Shown piece after piece: positions 5,960-12,383 of a stretch of DNA of 12,383 bases. The position numbers and the translations under genes are program-made. Each line of letters opens with the position of its first letter. Positions within the stretch are counted from its first letter, which is position 1. Source of the stretch: CAUYUA01 sp963575675 (GTDB taxonomy: Bacteria; Pseudomonadota; Alphaproteobacteria; Azospirillales; Azospirillaceae); contig CAUYUA010000002.1 of NCBI GenBank assembly GCA_963575675.1, positions 1 to 12,383 of the forward strand, written 5' to 3'. The notes under the pieces are model-generated. The model was not told the DNA's origin and ran no database searches. It worked only from the letters and a program-made list of their open reading frames with translations.

Positions 5960-7210
5960 ATGGCCGACCTTCATGTCGAACGCTGGTCGGTCGACCGGCT
6001 GATTCCTTACGCGCGCAATGCGCGAACGCACTCGGATGCACAAACAGCGCAGATTGCAGCAAGCATTCTTGAGTTCGGCTTCAACAATCCGTGTCTGGTC
6101 GATGAGCTTGGCGTTTTGATTGCGGGTCATGGCCGTGTCCTGGCGGCGCGAAGCCTCGGTTTGGACACGGTTCCGGTGATCATTCTATCGCATCTTTCCG
6201 AGCCTCAAAAGAAGGCGTTCCGACTTGCCGACAACAAACTGGCGCTGAACGCCGGTTGGAACGAAGAGTTGTTGCGTTTGGAGATCGAGGAACTCCAAGG
6301 ATTGGAATTTGATCTTGGATTGACCGGCTTCGGCGGCGAGGAATTGGAGGCTCTTCTCGGAGGGGCGAACTCCGAAGAGGGCGAGGCGGGCGGCGCGGCC
6401 GGAGACGAAGACGACGCACCGGAACCTCCCGTCGAGCCGATCAGTCGGCTCGGTGATTTGTGGATGCTCGGCAATCATCGGTTGTTGTGCGGCGATGCTA
6501 CGGTGCTCGCCGACGTTGAGCGAGTGCTTGGCGGCGGCCAAGCCGACATGTGTTTCACCGATAGTCCGTACAACGTTGACTACGGTGCTCCCGGCAAGGG
6601 AGGGAAGAACCGGCGTATTCTGAATGATGCTCTCGGTGATGGATTTGGGCGGTTTCTGGCCGACGCCTGCGTCAATATCCTGACGGTTACGGCGGGAGCC
6701 GTGTATATGTGCATGTCCTCGTCGGAATTGCACACGCTGCAACGGGCTTTTCTGGAAGCGGGCGGGCATTGGTCGACGTTTATCATTTGGGCGAAGAATG
6801 TTTTTACTTTAGGACGTTCCGATTATCAGCGTCAATACGAGCCTATTCTTTACGGTTGGAAGGAAGGCGTTAAGCATCACTGGTGCGGAGCCCGTGATCA
6901 AGGCGACGTCTGGTTCATCAATAAACCGAAAGTGAACGACCTCCATCCGACCATGAAGCCGGTCGAACTGGTCGAGCGGGCGATCGTGAACAGCAGCAGT
7001 GGCGGGGGCGTCGTGCTCGACCCCTTCGGAGGCTCGGGAACGACGCTGATCGCGTGCGAGAAACAAGGGCGACAGGCGCGTCTGGTTGAACTCGATCCGA
7101 AATACTGCGACGTGATCGTAAAACGGTGGCAAGACTTGACCGGAAAAGCGGCCGTTCTTGAGGGCGACGGCCGCAGTTTCGACGAGGTTTCTCAAGCAGG
7201 GAGTCGATAA
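5960..7210 (+). CDS. ParB-like/DNA methyltransferase fusion 2 (DSPY variant)
   Basis: This 416-residue protein has the same plan as methyltransferase 1: a ParB-like domain (about 5-130) with LIAGHGRVLAARSLGL, a Gly/Glu/Asp linker ending in DDAPEPP (150-156), then RLGDLWMLGNHRLLCGDAT. The first protein has the matching EDAPEPP and DLWLLGEHRLLCGDS, so the two are paralogues. The catalytic half differs: the motif is DSPYNVDY (201-208) where this family normally has DPPYNV, followed by LHPTMKPVEL (328-337) and DPFGGSGTT (354-362). The Asp and the NV-DY context point to the N6-adenine type; the Ser for Pro could lower or alter activity. ATG 5960 is preferred because GGGAG precedes it; an upstream TTG at 5927 would overlap the rha stop. 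Another orphan methyltransferase, probably co-transcribed with rha. Confidence 0.9.
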   Translation: MADLHVERWSVDRLIPYARNARTHSDAQTAQIAASILEFGFNNPCLVDELGVLIAGHGRVLAARSLGLDTVPVIILSHLSEPQKKAFRLADNKLALNAGWNEELLRLEIEELQGLEFDLGLTGFGGEELEALLGGANSEEGEAGGAAGDEDDAPEPPVEPISRLGDLWMLGNHRLLCGDATVLADVERVLGGGQADMCFTDSPYNVDYGAPGKGGKNRRILNDALGDGFGRFLADACVNILTVTAGAVYMCMSSSELHTLQRAFLEAGGHWSTFIIWAKNVFTLGRSDYQRQYEPILYGWKEGVKHHWCGARDQGDVWFINKPKVNDLHPTMKPVELVERAIVNSSSGGGVVLDPFGGSGTTLIACEKQGRQARLVELDPKYCDVIVKRWQDLTGKAAVLEGDGRSFDEVSQAGSR

Positions 7211-7224
7211 ACACGCTGATTTCC

Positions 7225-7240
7225 CAGCTCTTTTGAGCTG
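7225..7240. terminator. Hairpin between convergent methyltransferase 2 and the 74-aa gene
   Basis: CAGCTC-TTTT-GAGCTG is a perfect six-base-pair stem with a four-base loop, 14 bases after the methyltransferase stop and 28 bases before the end of the converging gene. The location suits a bidirectional terminator. There is no T run after the stem on either side, so termination would be weak or factor-assisted. Confidence 0.4.
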
Positions 7241-7268
7241 ACGCATGCCGGTCGCATCGGGTTTCCGG

Positions 7269-7493
7269 TCAGTGGGGGCGTTGCCCCTGGCATTTTCGGA
7301 TAATTCGCTGAATGAGATCGTCGTCAGTTTCACCATGGAAGCGGTGGCTCTGCAGTCGGTTCCAGACCTCGTCGCCGATCGGGACCAGCCATGTGCCGTC
7401 GGGTTGTCTGGCGGCGGAGGATTGGAACGGCAGAATGGCGAGGTCGGCAAGGGTCCGGTGGGTGGCGTCGGCGAGGCGGATGGTCTTCTTCAT
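7269..7493 (-). CDS. Small protein (74 aa), possible ribbon-helix-helix-like DNA-binding protein
   Basis: The protein begins MKKTIRLADATHRTLADLAI and ends with DEVWNRLQSHRFHGETDDDL followed by IQRIIRK. The second half follows the pattern of VapB/RHH-type antitoxins and repressors (polar strand, then E-W-RL, a G-E-T/S turn, D-I-R-I helix), and the N-terminal strand-helix is of similar kind; the resemblance is weak and I do not assign a family. ATG 7493 has AAGGAAG seven bases upstream; a TTG at 7508 overlapping the previous stop would add five residues. It follows the DUF3489 gene by 11 bases on the same strand, so the two form a small operon. No toxin gene is adjacent, so a toxin-antitoxin pair is not supported. 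Confidence 0.65.
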   Translation of the reverse strand: MKKTIRLADATHRTLADLAILPFQSSAARQPDGTWLVPIGDEVWNRLQSHRFHGETDDDLIQRIIRKCQGQRPH

Positions 7494-7504
7494 CGTCGCT
7501 TCCT

Positions 7505-8386
7505 TCAAGTCGGCAGCCGGTAGATGCGCTGGCCGCTAGCCTCTTTGGCGCTGACGATGGTCAACCCGAGGCGTTTCTTGAGGGCTCCGGCGAGCACGCC
7601 TCGGCAGGTGTGAGACTGCCACCCTGTTGCTGCGACCATTTGGGCGATGGTGGCTCCTTCCGGGCGGCGCAGCATCTCGATCACCTGAGCCTGTTTTCCG
7701 CCGTTGGCGCGAGGTTGCTGTTGCATTGCTGATTGAGGCTTTTTCAGGGCTTCGACGGCGCGTTGTGCGGCTTGAGTTGCGGTTTCGGCATCGAGACCGG
7801 CATCGATCAAGTAACAAACCAGTAAGTCACGAGCGCCGATCTGCACTTTATCGTCGGCGAAGAGGACGGAAGCGTCAAGCGGATCAGAAGATTCCGGTTC
7901 AAGTAATTCTGGAGTGTTTTGTTCCGGTGGAGCCTCGTCGTCTGGAGAGTTTTCTGCTCCCGAGGAGACTGTAGTATCGGAAAAAGGTGCGTTATTACAA
8001 TCGCCCTCTTCTCTTTCGAGCATGGATTTGTCTTTGTCTTCGGAAGGAGTTTGATCGTCGAAGCCATCGTTGTTGAAGGCGTTGGTTTCAGTTTGAGGTT
8101 CCGGCATGATCTCGCACTCGGAAACTTCTCCTGCTTTGTCGTCGTGGCCGGTTTCCGGTGTGAATTCAAGAGTGTGTCCATCACCATCATCGGATGGTGT
8201 CTCTCGGTTGACTCCGGCGGCGAGGAAAACATCGGCGATCGTCAAGTTCTGTTCGGCGATAAGAGTTTCGACGCGAGCCACGGCCTTGCTTTTGCTTTTG
8301 AAGAACTTGCCGTGAACTTCGATCTGGGCGAGGCGACCGTAAGCGGCGGCAAGCTGCGACAGAGACAGATCATAGAGCGTCGTCAT
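7505..8386 (-). CDS. DUF3489-domain protein (293 aa) with acidic linker
   Basis: The C-terminal 70 residues (about 224-293) match the DUF3489 pattern: GGKQAQVIEMLRRPEGATIA, then ATGWQSHTCRGVLAGALKKR and a final QRIYRLPT. This reads as a winged-helix DNA-binding fold; its molecular role is not established. Residues 1-60 form a separate helical unit (TLYDLSLSQLAAAYGRLAQI, then FFKSKSKAVARVETLI). Between them lies a strongly acidic, Asn/Ser/Pro-rich linker (about 62-178) rich in D and E, then a short helical stretch (GARDLLVCYLIDAGLDAETA). The linker DNA is less GC-rich than its neighbours. ATG 8386 has AAAGGA upstream. The gene runs against the late genes and diverges from the gpW-like gene. 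A regulatory role is likely but inferred. Confidence 0.85.
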   Translation of the reverse strand: MTTLYDLSLSQLAAAYGRLAQIEVHGKFFKSKSKAVARVETLIAEQNLTIADVFLAAGVNRETPSDDGDGHTLEFTPETGHDDKAGEVSECEIMPEPQTETNAFNNDGFDDQTPSEDKDKSMLEREEGDCNNAPFSDTTVSSGAENSPDDEAPPEQNTPELLEPESSDPLDASVLFADDKVQIGARDLLVCYLIDAGLDAETATQAAQRAVEALKKPQSAMQQQPRANGGKQAQVIEMLRRPEGATIAQMVAATGWQSHTCRGVLAGALKKRLGLTIVSAKEASGQRIYRLPT

Positions 8387-8576
8387 GGTTGTATCCTTTG
8401 AGGAAAGTCTGAGGCGGTTTTGCCTCGGGTTCGGTCCTCATAAGGGCGCATCTTGAGGCGCTTATCCAGAGAAATGTCAGCAATTTCATGGCTATTTCGA
8501 TCGAGCTTTCGAAATGACGGCAATGGCTGCGATCGAGGTTCGGGCGACAAAAGAAAACAATCGAAAGTTGTAGAGG
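8387..8576. promoter_or_regulatory. Divergent intergenic region with clustered dyads
   Basis: This 190-base gap separates the minus-strand DUF3489 gene from the plus-strand head genes and must hold any promoter of the former. It carries several inverted repeats in a row: GAGGC-N6-GCCTC (8411-8426); an imperfect TAAGGGCGC with GCGCTTA (8441-8465); GAAAT-N7-ATTTC (8471-8487); and a perfect ATTTCGA-N8-TCGAAAT (8494-8515). The last two share ATTTC half-sites. Such clustering suggests operators. I see no clear -35/-10 pair on either strand. Confidence 0.45.
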
Positions 8577-8777
8577 ATGTACACCGAAGCACAACGTGAC
8601 GCTCTGCGAGACGCGATCGCGAGCGGGGTTCTGCGCGTCAGTTATGATGGGCGCACGGTTGAGTACCGATCGCTGAACGACCTCCGTGCCGCGTTGCGCG
8701 AGGTCGAGAGCGTGCTTAATCCGGAACGACGGACGGTGCGTCAAATTCTCGTTGCCTTGGATAAGGATTTGTTCTGA
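8577..8777 (+). CDS. Head-tail joining protein, gpW-like
   Basis: This 66-residue protein matches the gpW plan: an N-terminal helix (TEAQRDALRDAIASG), a beta hairpin around VSYDGRTVEYRS (21-32), and a second helix (LNDLRAALREVESVL). Lambda gpW has the same length class and the same K/R-V-D-GR-VEY hairpin. gpW plugs the portal after packaging and readies the head for the tail connector. An in-frame TAG lies two codons upstream of ATG 8577, fixing this as the earliest ATG start. The ribosome site is unusual: AGAGG abuts the ATG, with GAAAG a little further upstream. The stop overlaps the portal start by one base (TGATG), suggesting translational coupling. The C-terminus (about 50-66, QILVALDKDLF) differs from lambda's. 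Confidence 0.8.
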   Translation: MYTEAQRDALRDAIASGVLRVSYDGRTVEYRSLNDLRAALREVESVLNPERRTVRQILVALDKDLF

Positions 8778-10282
8778 TGGGGATATTCCAGCGGATTATC
8801 GAAGCGACGTCGTTCGGCTCGCGCTTTCTCGCGATGATCGGCGGCGTCGAAGCAGGAGGACAAGGCCGACGATTGTCCTCGTTCACGCCTGCAACCTATC
8901 ACATCAATACCTTGATCGCGGGTTCGGGCGGCACGGTCAATGCTCGGGCCCGGTATTTGGTCCGAAACAATGGTTACGCGGCGGCGGCGGTCGAGAGCTT
9001 TGCCGGAAACGCCGTTGGGGTCGGGATCAAACCGGCGTCGTTGGTCGCCGATCCGAAACTCAAAGAAAAGATACAATCGGTATGGCTGCGCTGGACCGAT
9101 GAATCGGACGCCGAGGGATTGACGGATTTCTACGGTCAGATGCGTCGTGCCGCTAGAGAATTATTTATTGCCGGTGAGGTGTTTATTCGGTTCCGGCCTC
9201 GATTACAGGCAGATGGACTGTCTGTTCCGCTGCAATTGCAAATGCTGCCGTCGGAACAACTCTCGCAGTCTCTGAACGAGCCTGCGAGAAACGGCAACAC
9301 GATCCGTCAAGGAATCGAATTCAGCCCGATCGGTCAACGGGTGGCTTATTGGTTTTGGCAGAATCATCCGGGGGACATAACGGACAGCAGCAAAGGAATA
9401 GGCGTTCCGGTGCGAGTTCCGGCTTCGGAAGTGTTGCACCTCTTTGATCCGGTCGAGGGCGGCCAGGTGCGAGGACTGTCGCATTTGGCTCCGGCGATCG
9501 TCAAGTTATGGCTTTTGGACCTCTACGACGACGCGGAACTGGATCGAAAGAAGGTGGCGGCTCTGTTCGCGGGCTTCGTGATTCGTCCCGACGCCGACGG
9601 TTCGATGATGGGCGAAGGGGCTCCCGATGCTGCCGGAGCCGGTGTGGCGGGGCTTAAGCCCGGCACGCTTCAGGTCTTGCTGCCGGGAGAAGATATTAAA
9701 TTCAGCGCTCCGGCCGACGTCGGCGGCAACTACGAGGCGTTCCAGTACCGCACTTTGCTGGCGGTGTGCGCGGCGCTGGGCGTGCCGTACCAGTGCGTTG
9801 CCGGAGACATGACCAAGGTCAATTACTCCAGCAGTCGCACGGCTTTGTTGGAGTTTCGTCGCCGGGTCGAGGCCTTTCAGCATTCGGTTCTGGTTTACCA
9901 ATTCTGTCGCCCGGTGTGGCGGCGCTGGATTACCACGGCTGTTCTGGCAGGAGCGCTTGATTTGCCGGGTTTCCCGCGCGATCCCGAGCCTTATATGGCG
10001 GTGCGTTGGACGCCGCCGAAATGGGATTGGGTTGATCCTCTGAAGGACATCAAAGCCGAGCAAGAAGCGGTGGCGTCCGGTTTTAAGGCCCGTTCCGACG
10101 TCCACGAAGCAATGGGTTACGACCCAGAAGAAGTGGACGCTCGCATCGCCGCCGACCGAGAGCGCGAAAGACGGCTGGGCCTGTCGTTTGCCGTCGGAAC
10201 ACCGTCGAAAAACGTGGTGTTCGACACAGACGTCGTGTCGGAACAACAGGTTGCGACGGATCAAAAGGAGACGGGATCATGA
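8777..10282 (+). CDS. Phage portal protein (lambda gpB family)
   Basis: This 501-residue protein forms the ring at the head vertex through which DNA enters and leaves; it also docks the terminase. Recognisable stretches of the lambda portal family include the N-terminal ARARYLVRNNGYAAAAVESF with NAVGVGIKP, then RELFIAGEVFIRFRPR, LQMLPSEQL and HLFDPVEGGQVRGLSHLAPA, and the late VNYSSSRTALLEFRRRVEAF segment. WTPPKWDWVDPLKDIKAEQE with the EAMGYDPEEV repeat-like stretch is also typical of the C-terminal part. The length is close to the 533 residues of lambda gpB. It starts in the gpW stop and ends in the ATGA overlap with the protease gene, so the three are probably coupled. Confidence 0.95.
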   Translation: MGIFQRIIEATSFGSRFLAMIGGVEAGGQGRRLSSFTPATYHINTLIAGSGGTVNARARYLVRNNGYAAAAVESFAGNAVGVGIKPASLVADPKLKEKIQSVWLRWTDESDAEGLTDFYGQMRRAARELFIAGEVFIRFRPRLQADGLSVPLQLQMLPSEQLSQSLNEPARNGNTIRQGIEFSPIGQRVAYWFWQNHPGDITDSSKGIGVPVRVPASEVLHLFDPVEGGQVRGLSHLAPAIVKLWLLDLYDDAELDRKKVAALFAGFVIRPDADGSMMGEGAPDAAGAGVAGLKPGTLQVLLPGEDIKFSAPADVGGNYEAFQYRTLLAVCAALGVPYQCVAGDMTKVNYSSSRTALLEFRRRVEAFQHSVLVYQFCRPVWRRWITTAVLAGALDLPGFPRDPEPYMAVRWTPPKWDWVDPLKDIKAEQEAVASGFKARSDVHEAMGYDPEEVDARIAADRERERRLGLSFAVGTPSKNVVFDTDVVSEQQVATDQKETGS

Positions 10283-11553
10283 CGGAGTCGATGGGAATTG
10301 ACCTGCCGCATCTTTCGAGCCTGGTCTTCGGTTCGCCCCTGATGATCGCCAGACCGAAACTCGACATGATCTTGAATGTCCTGGCGCTGCGTCTCCAGGG
10401 AGAACCGACCGAGGTCGCGGCTGTGGCGGAGCGTCCGTTCGTCGTGACGCCGAACGGCATCGCGATTATTCCGGTGCTGGGAACTCTGGCCAATCGCACC
10501 TTTGGGGTGGCGGCGATGAGCGGCCTTGCCTCTTATCTGCGGTTGGGCGAGCAGCTTGATCTGGCAAGCGCTGATCCGGTCGTGCGCGGCATTCTTTTGG
10601 ATGTCGACTCTAACGGTGGTCAAGCAGGCGGCGTCTTTGACCTCGCAGACAAGGTTCTGGCGTTGCGCGGTGTCAAGCCGGTTTATGCGATCGCCGATGA
10701 TGGGTGTCTGAGCGCCGCTTACGCCCTTGCTTGCGGAGCCGAGCGTTTTTATGTGACCCAGACGGGAGCCGTCGGTTCGATCGGCGTCGTCGCCTTGCAC
10801 GCGGACCAGTCCGGGGCCGATCAGAAAGCAGGCGTTCGCTATGACACTATCTCGGCGGGCGAGCGCAAGACCGACGGCAACCCGCACGAGCCGCTTTCCG
10901 ATGACGCTCGCAGGCATTTGCAGGCCGAAGTCGATCGTCTTTATGGTTTATTCGTTGCAAAAGTAGCGACTGCTCGCGGCCTTTCCGAGGTTCTGGTGCG
11001 CAACCAGCAAGCGGGCGTGTTCTTTGGCGGCAACGCCGTTGTCGCCGGTCTTGCCGATCAAGTCGGCACCTTCGCTTCTGCACTTTCCGATCTGTCTTCT
11101 CGCATTGCGAGCAGCCGAAGCCGATTGCTCGGCAGAAGCGGCGATGCGATGTCTTTTGCACCGAAAGGGTCTAACACAATGTCTCAAACGTCTCCCACGC
11201 CTACGGCGGAAACTACGACTGTTTCTGAAACGGCTCTGCGCGAGCAATTGGCCGCCGAGATCGCAGCAAAAGCCGAGGGTCCGACAACCGAAACGCATCA
11301 GGCTCTGACGGCGCGTTTGCGCGCTGAAGCCGTCGAGATCGTTGAACTCTGTCAGATTGCCGGGCAGCCGAAACTGGCCGCTGAGTTCGTTCGAAAGGGC
11401 TTGTCTCCGGCGGCGGTGCGCAAGGCTTTGCTCAACAGCCAAGCCGCTCCGTTCGAGGCTGCGCCGACCGTGCCGGTTTCGACGTCGGCTCCGGTTGGAG
11501 AAAATCCTTTAATCGCGGCAATCAAAGCTGAGTTCTGTTCGAAGAAAGGATAA
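10279..11553 (+). CDS. Head maturation protease, S49 family (lambda gpC-like), with C-terminal scaffold region
   Basis: This 424-residue protein combines an S49 (SppA/protease IV-like) domain at about residues 45-265 with a C-terminal scaffold-like tail. The probable nucleophile is S145 in GCLSAAYALACGA, followed by TGAVGSIGV (162-170). The general base is probably K197 in SAGERKTDGNP. The two are 52 residues apart, as expected for this Ser-Lys dyad family. Residues 268-300 are Ser/Arg-rich. From 301 on, the protein is helical, charged and Ala-rich, as expected for a scaffold. Lambda gpC/Nu3 has the same arrangement: protease and scaffold share a frame. ATG 10279 has AAAGGAG upstream and overlaps the portal stop (ATGA). 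It should cut procapsid proteins during head maturation. Confidence 0.93.
   Translation: MTESMGIDLPHLSSLVFGSPLMIARPKLDMILNVLALRLQGEPTEVAAVAERPFVVTPNGIAIIPVLGTLANRTFGVAAMSGLASYLRLGEQLDLASADPVVRGILLDVDSNGGQAGGVFDLADKVLALRGVKPVYAIADDGCLSAAYALACGAERFYVTQTGAVGSIGVVALHADQSGADQKAGVRYDTISAGERKTDGNPHEPLSDDARRHLQAEVDRLYGLFVAKVATARGLSEVLVRNQQAGVFFGGNAVVAGLADQVGTFASALSDLSSRIASSRSRLLGRSGDAMSFAPKGSNTMSQTSPTPTAETTTVSETALREQLAAEIAAKAEGPTTETHQALTARLRAEAVEIVELCQIAGQPKLAAEFVRKGLSPAAVRKALLNSQAAPFEAAPTVPVSTSAPVGENPLIAAIKAEFCSKKG
11179..11553 (+). CDS. Nested scaffold protein (Nu3-like), internal in-frame start
   Basis: ATG 11179 is in frame with the protease (its codon 301) and is preceded by GAAAGGG with suitable spacing, a clear internal ribosome site. 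The product would be 124 residues: a Thr/Ser-rich start (MSQTSPTPTAETTTVS), long charged helices (REQLAAEIAAKAEG, LTARLRAEAVEIVELCQI), and a Pro/Ala tail ending IAAIKAEFCSKKG. This matches lambda Nu3, which is translated from within gene C and serves as the internal scaffold for capsid assembly. An alternative in-frame ATG at 11149 lacks a good ribosome site. The existence of a separate product is inferred from the start signal and the lambda precedent. Confidence 0.7.
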   Translation: MSQTSPTPTAETTTVSETALREQLAAEIAAKAEGPTTETHQALTARLRAEAVEIVELCQIAGQPKLAAEFVRKGLSPAAVRKALLNSQAAPFEAAPTVPVSTSAPVGENPLIAAIKAEFCSKKG

Positions 11554-11556
11554 AAC

Positions 11557-11949
11557 ATGGCAACGGTCCAAGAACCACCTCGGTTGACCAGCGTTTTGAA
11601 ATGGGAAGACGACAAAAACTACTGTCGAGAAGAAATCACGGTTCTTGCCGGTTCCGGCAGCGATCGGGTTTTGACCATCGGAACCATTCTCGGTCGGATC
11701 ACGGCGTCAAGTAAAATTGTCGGGCTGAACCTCGCGGCGTCCGATGGCTCTCAAACGGTCTACGGCGTGTTGCTGTCGAATACGACCGCGCCCGACGGCG
11801 TCGATATCGCCGGTCTCGCACTGGTTCGAGGCCCGGCGGTCGTTTCCGACATCGGGTTGGTCTATCCGGCCGGAGCCACCGGTGCTCAGAAGACGACGAT
11901 CAACACGGCGTTGCTGAACCTCGGCATCGTCATTCGTCAAGGACTATAA
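11557..11949 (+). CDS. Head decoration protein (lambda gpD-like)
   Basis: This 130-residue protein belongs to the gpD/HDPD head-decoration family, whose trimers bind the expanded capsid and stabilise it. Telltale stretches are the N-terminal SVLKWEDDKNYCREEITVLA (13-32), LTIGTILGRIT (39-49), DGSQTVYGVLL (63-73) and the close in which GLALVRGPAVV leads to TALLNLGIVIRQGL. It is slightly longer than lambda gpD (110). AAAGGA lies six bases before the start, three bases after the protease stop. The gene precedes the major capsid gene directly, as D precedes E in lambda. The single cysteine (C23) is unremarkable. Confidence 0.92.
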   Translation: MATVQEPPRLTSVLKWEDDKNYCREEITVLAGSGSDRVLTIGTILGRITASSKIVGLNLAASDGSQTVYGVLLSNTTAPDGVDIAGLALVRGPAVVSDIGLVYPAGATGAQKTTINTALLNLGIVIRQGL

Positions 11950-11950
11950 A

Positions 11951-12383
11951 ATGGACCCAATCCTCAATCCGTTCGGCGTTGGATTTGACCTCGCCGCGAT
12001 GACCAACGCCATCAACTTGGTTCCAAACAAGTATGGCCGTCTGAACGAGTATAACATCTTTCCCGCTGAGGGCATTGCGACGCGCGATATCGTCATTGAC
12101 TTGGTCAAGGATTACTTGACGGTGCTGCCGGAGCGCGAACCGGGCTCGCCGTCGACGTTCGGCCGCAACGAAGATCGGATCATTTTGCAGTTCCGGGTTC
12201 CGCATATTCCTTATGAAGACATGGTTTTGCCTTCGGATGTGCAGGGCATTCGCGCTTTCGGTCAGACCGGCCCCGACAGCATGACCGAGGCTTACAAGCG
12301 CAAGCTGATCAGAGGCCGAAACAACTTTGCGCAGACCTTGGAATTCATGCGGATGGGAGCCCTGAAAGGGATCATCATCGGAG
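11951..12383 (+). CDS. Major capsid protein (lambda gpE-like), 3' end beyond the window
   Basis: The frame opens with ATG 11951, one base after the decoration-protein stop, with AAGGA about eight bases upstream, and runs open to the window edge (144 codons). The start reads MDPILNPFGVGFDLAAMTNA. Features of the gpE family include VLPEREPGSPS (hinge toward the E-loop region), then the FRVPHIPYEDMVLPSDVQGI segment, RAFGQTGPDSM, and the helix ETLEFMRMGALKGIIIG-like end (here QTLEFMRMGALKGIII). Its place after the decoration protein supports the call. The full protein in this family is about 340 residues, so roughly 200 are missing. Confidence 0.92.
   Translation, partial: MDPILNPFGVGFDLAAMTNAINLVPNKYGRLNEYNIFPAEGIATRDIVIDLVKDYLTVLPEREPGSPSTFGRNEDRIILQFRVPHIPYEDMVLPSDVQGIRAFGQTGPDSMTEAYKRKLIRGRNNFAQTLEFMRMGALKGIIIG

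Noticed and set aside
7269..7508. Toxin-antitoxin pair built from the 74-aa protein and its neighbour
   Set aside because: The neighbour is a DUF3489 protein, not a recognisable toxin, and the RHH resemblance of the small protein is only partial.
7919..8401. Plus-strand 160-residue frame with hydrophobic stretches, resembling a membrane protein
   Set aside because: It is antisense to the acidic linker of the DUF3489 gene; complement of D/E/S-rich codons naturally yields hydrophobic residues, and the minus-strand gene has a domain match and a good ribosome site.
9506..10264. Long minus-strand frame (252 residues) opposite the portal gene
   Set aside because: The portal protein is unmistakable, and the antisense translation is Arg/His-rich without recognisable motifs; a shadow frame.

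Overview
The window is part of a lambda-type tailed phage or prophage: the DNA-packaging and head-assembly region. The head genes follow lambda's order (Nu1, A, W, B, C with nested Nu3, D, E): small terminase 594-1187, large terminase 1232-3082, gpW-like joining protein 8577-8777, portal 8777-10282, S49 protease with nested scaffold 10279-11553, decoration protein 11557-11949, and major capsid protein from 11951, cut by the window edge. No integrase, repressor, att site or host gene is visible, so prophage and free phage cannot be told apart. The moderately GC-rich coding sequence and the combination of ParB-methyltransferases, Rha and DUF3489 suggest an alphaproteobacterial host. That is an inference from gene content.

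Layout. 1-109: probable 3' end of an unidentified gene. 110-593: AT-rich non-coding DNA with a 16-bp direct repeat, a hairpin and nested AT-rich dyads; by position it is the best candidate for cos/cosB. 594-3082: terminase pair. 3083-8576: a 5.5-kb accessory block that separates terminase from gpW, which are adjacent in lambda. It holds a minus-strand 109-aa unknown protein, ParB-methyltransferase 1, a Rha regulator and ParB-methyltransferase 2 on the plus strand, then two minus-strand genes (a 293-aa DUF3489 protein and a 74-aa protein). 8577-12383: tightly packed head genes with stop/start overlaps at gpW/portal (TGATG) and portal/protease (ATGA).

How the genes fit together. Terminase cuts and pumps DNA through the portal into a shell of capsid protein, built on the nested scaffold, matured by the S49 protease and stabilised by the decoration protein; the gpW-like protein completes the head for tail joining. 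The accessory block looks like a DNA-modification and regulation cassette: two related ParB-methyltransferases with different catalytic halves flank a phage regulator, with small DNA-binding candidates on the opposite strand. The minus-strand genes lie antisense to any late transcript running from terminase to capsid.

Most notable: the cassette itself, the DSPY variant in the second methyltransferase, the repeat-rich DNA before the small terminase, a TGAACAC motif shared by the intergenic regions before terminase and rha, and dyad arrays between the DUF3489 gene and the head genes.
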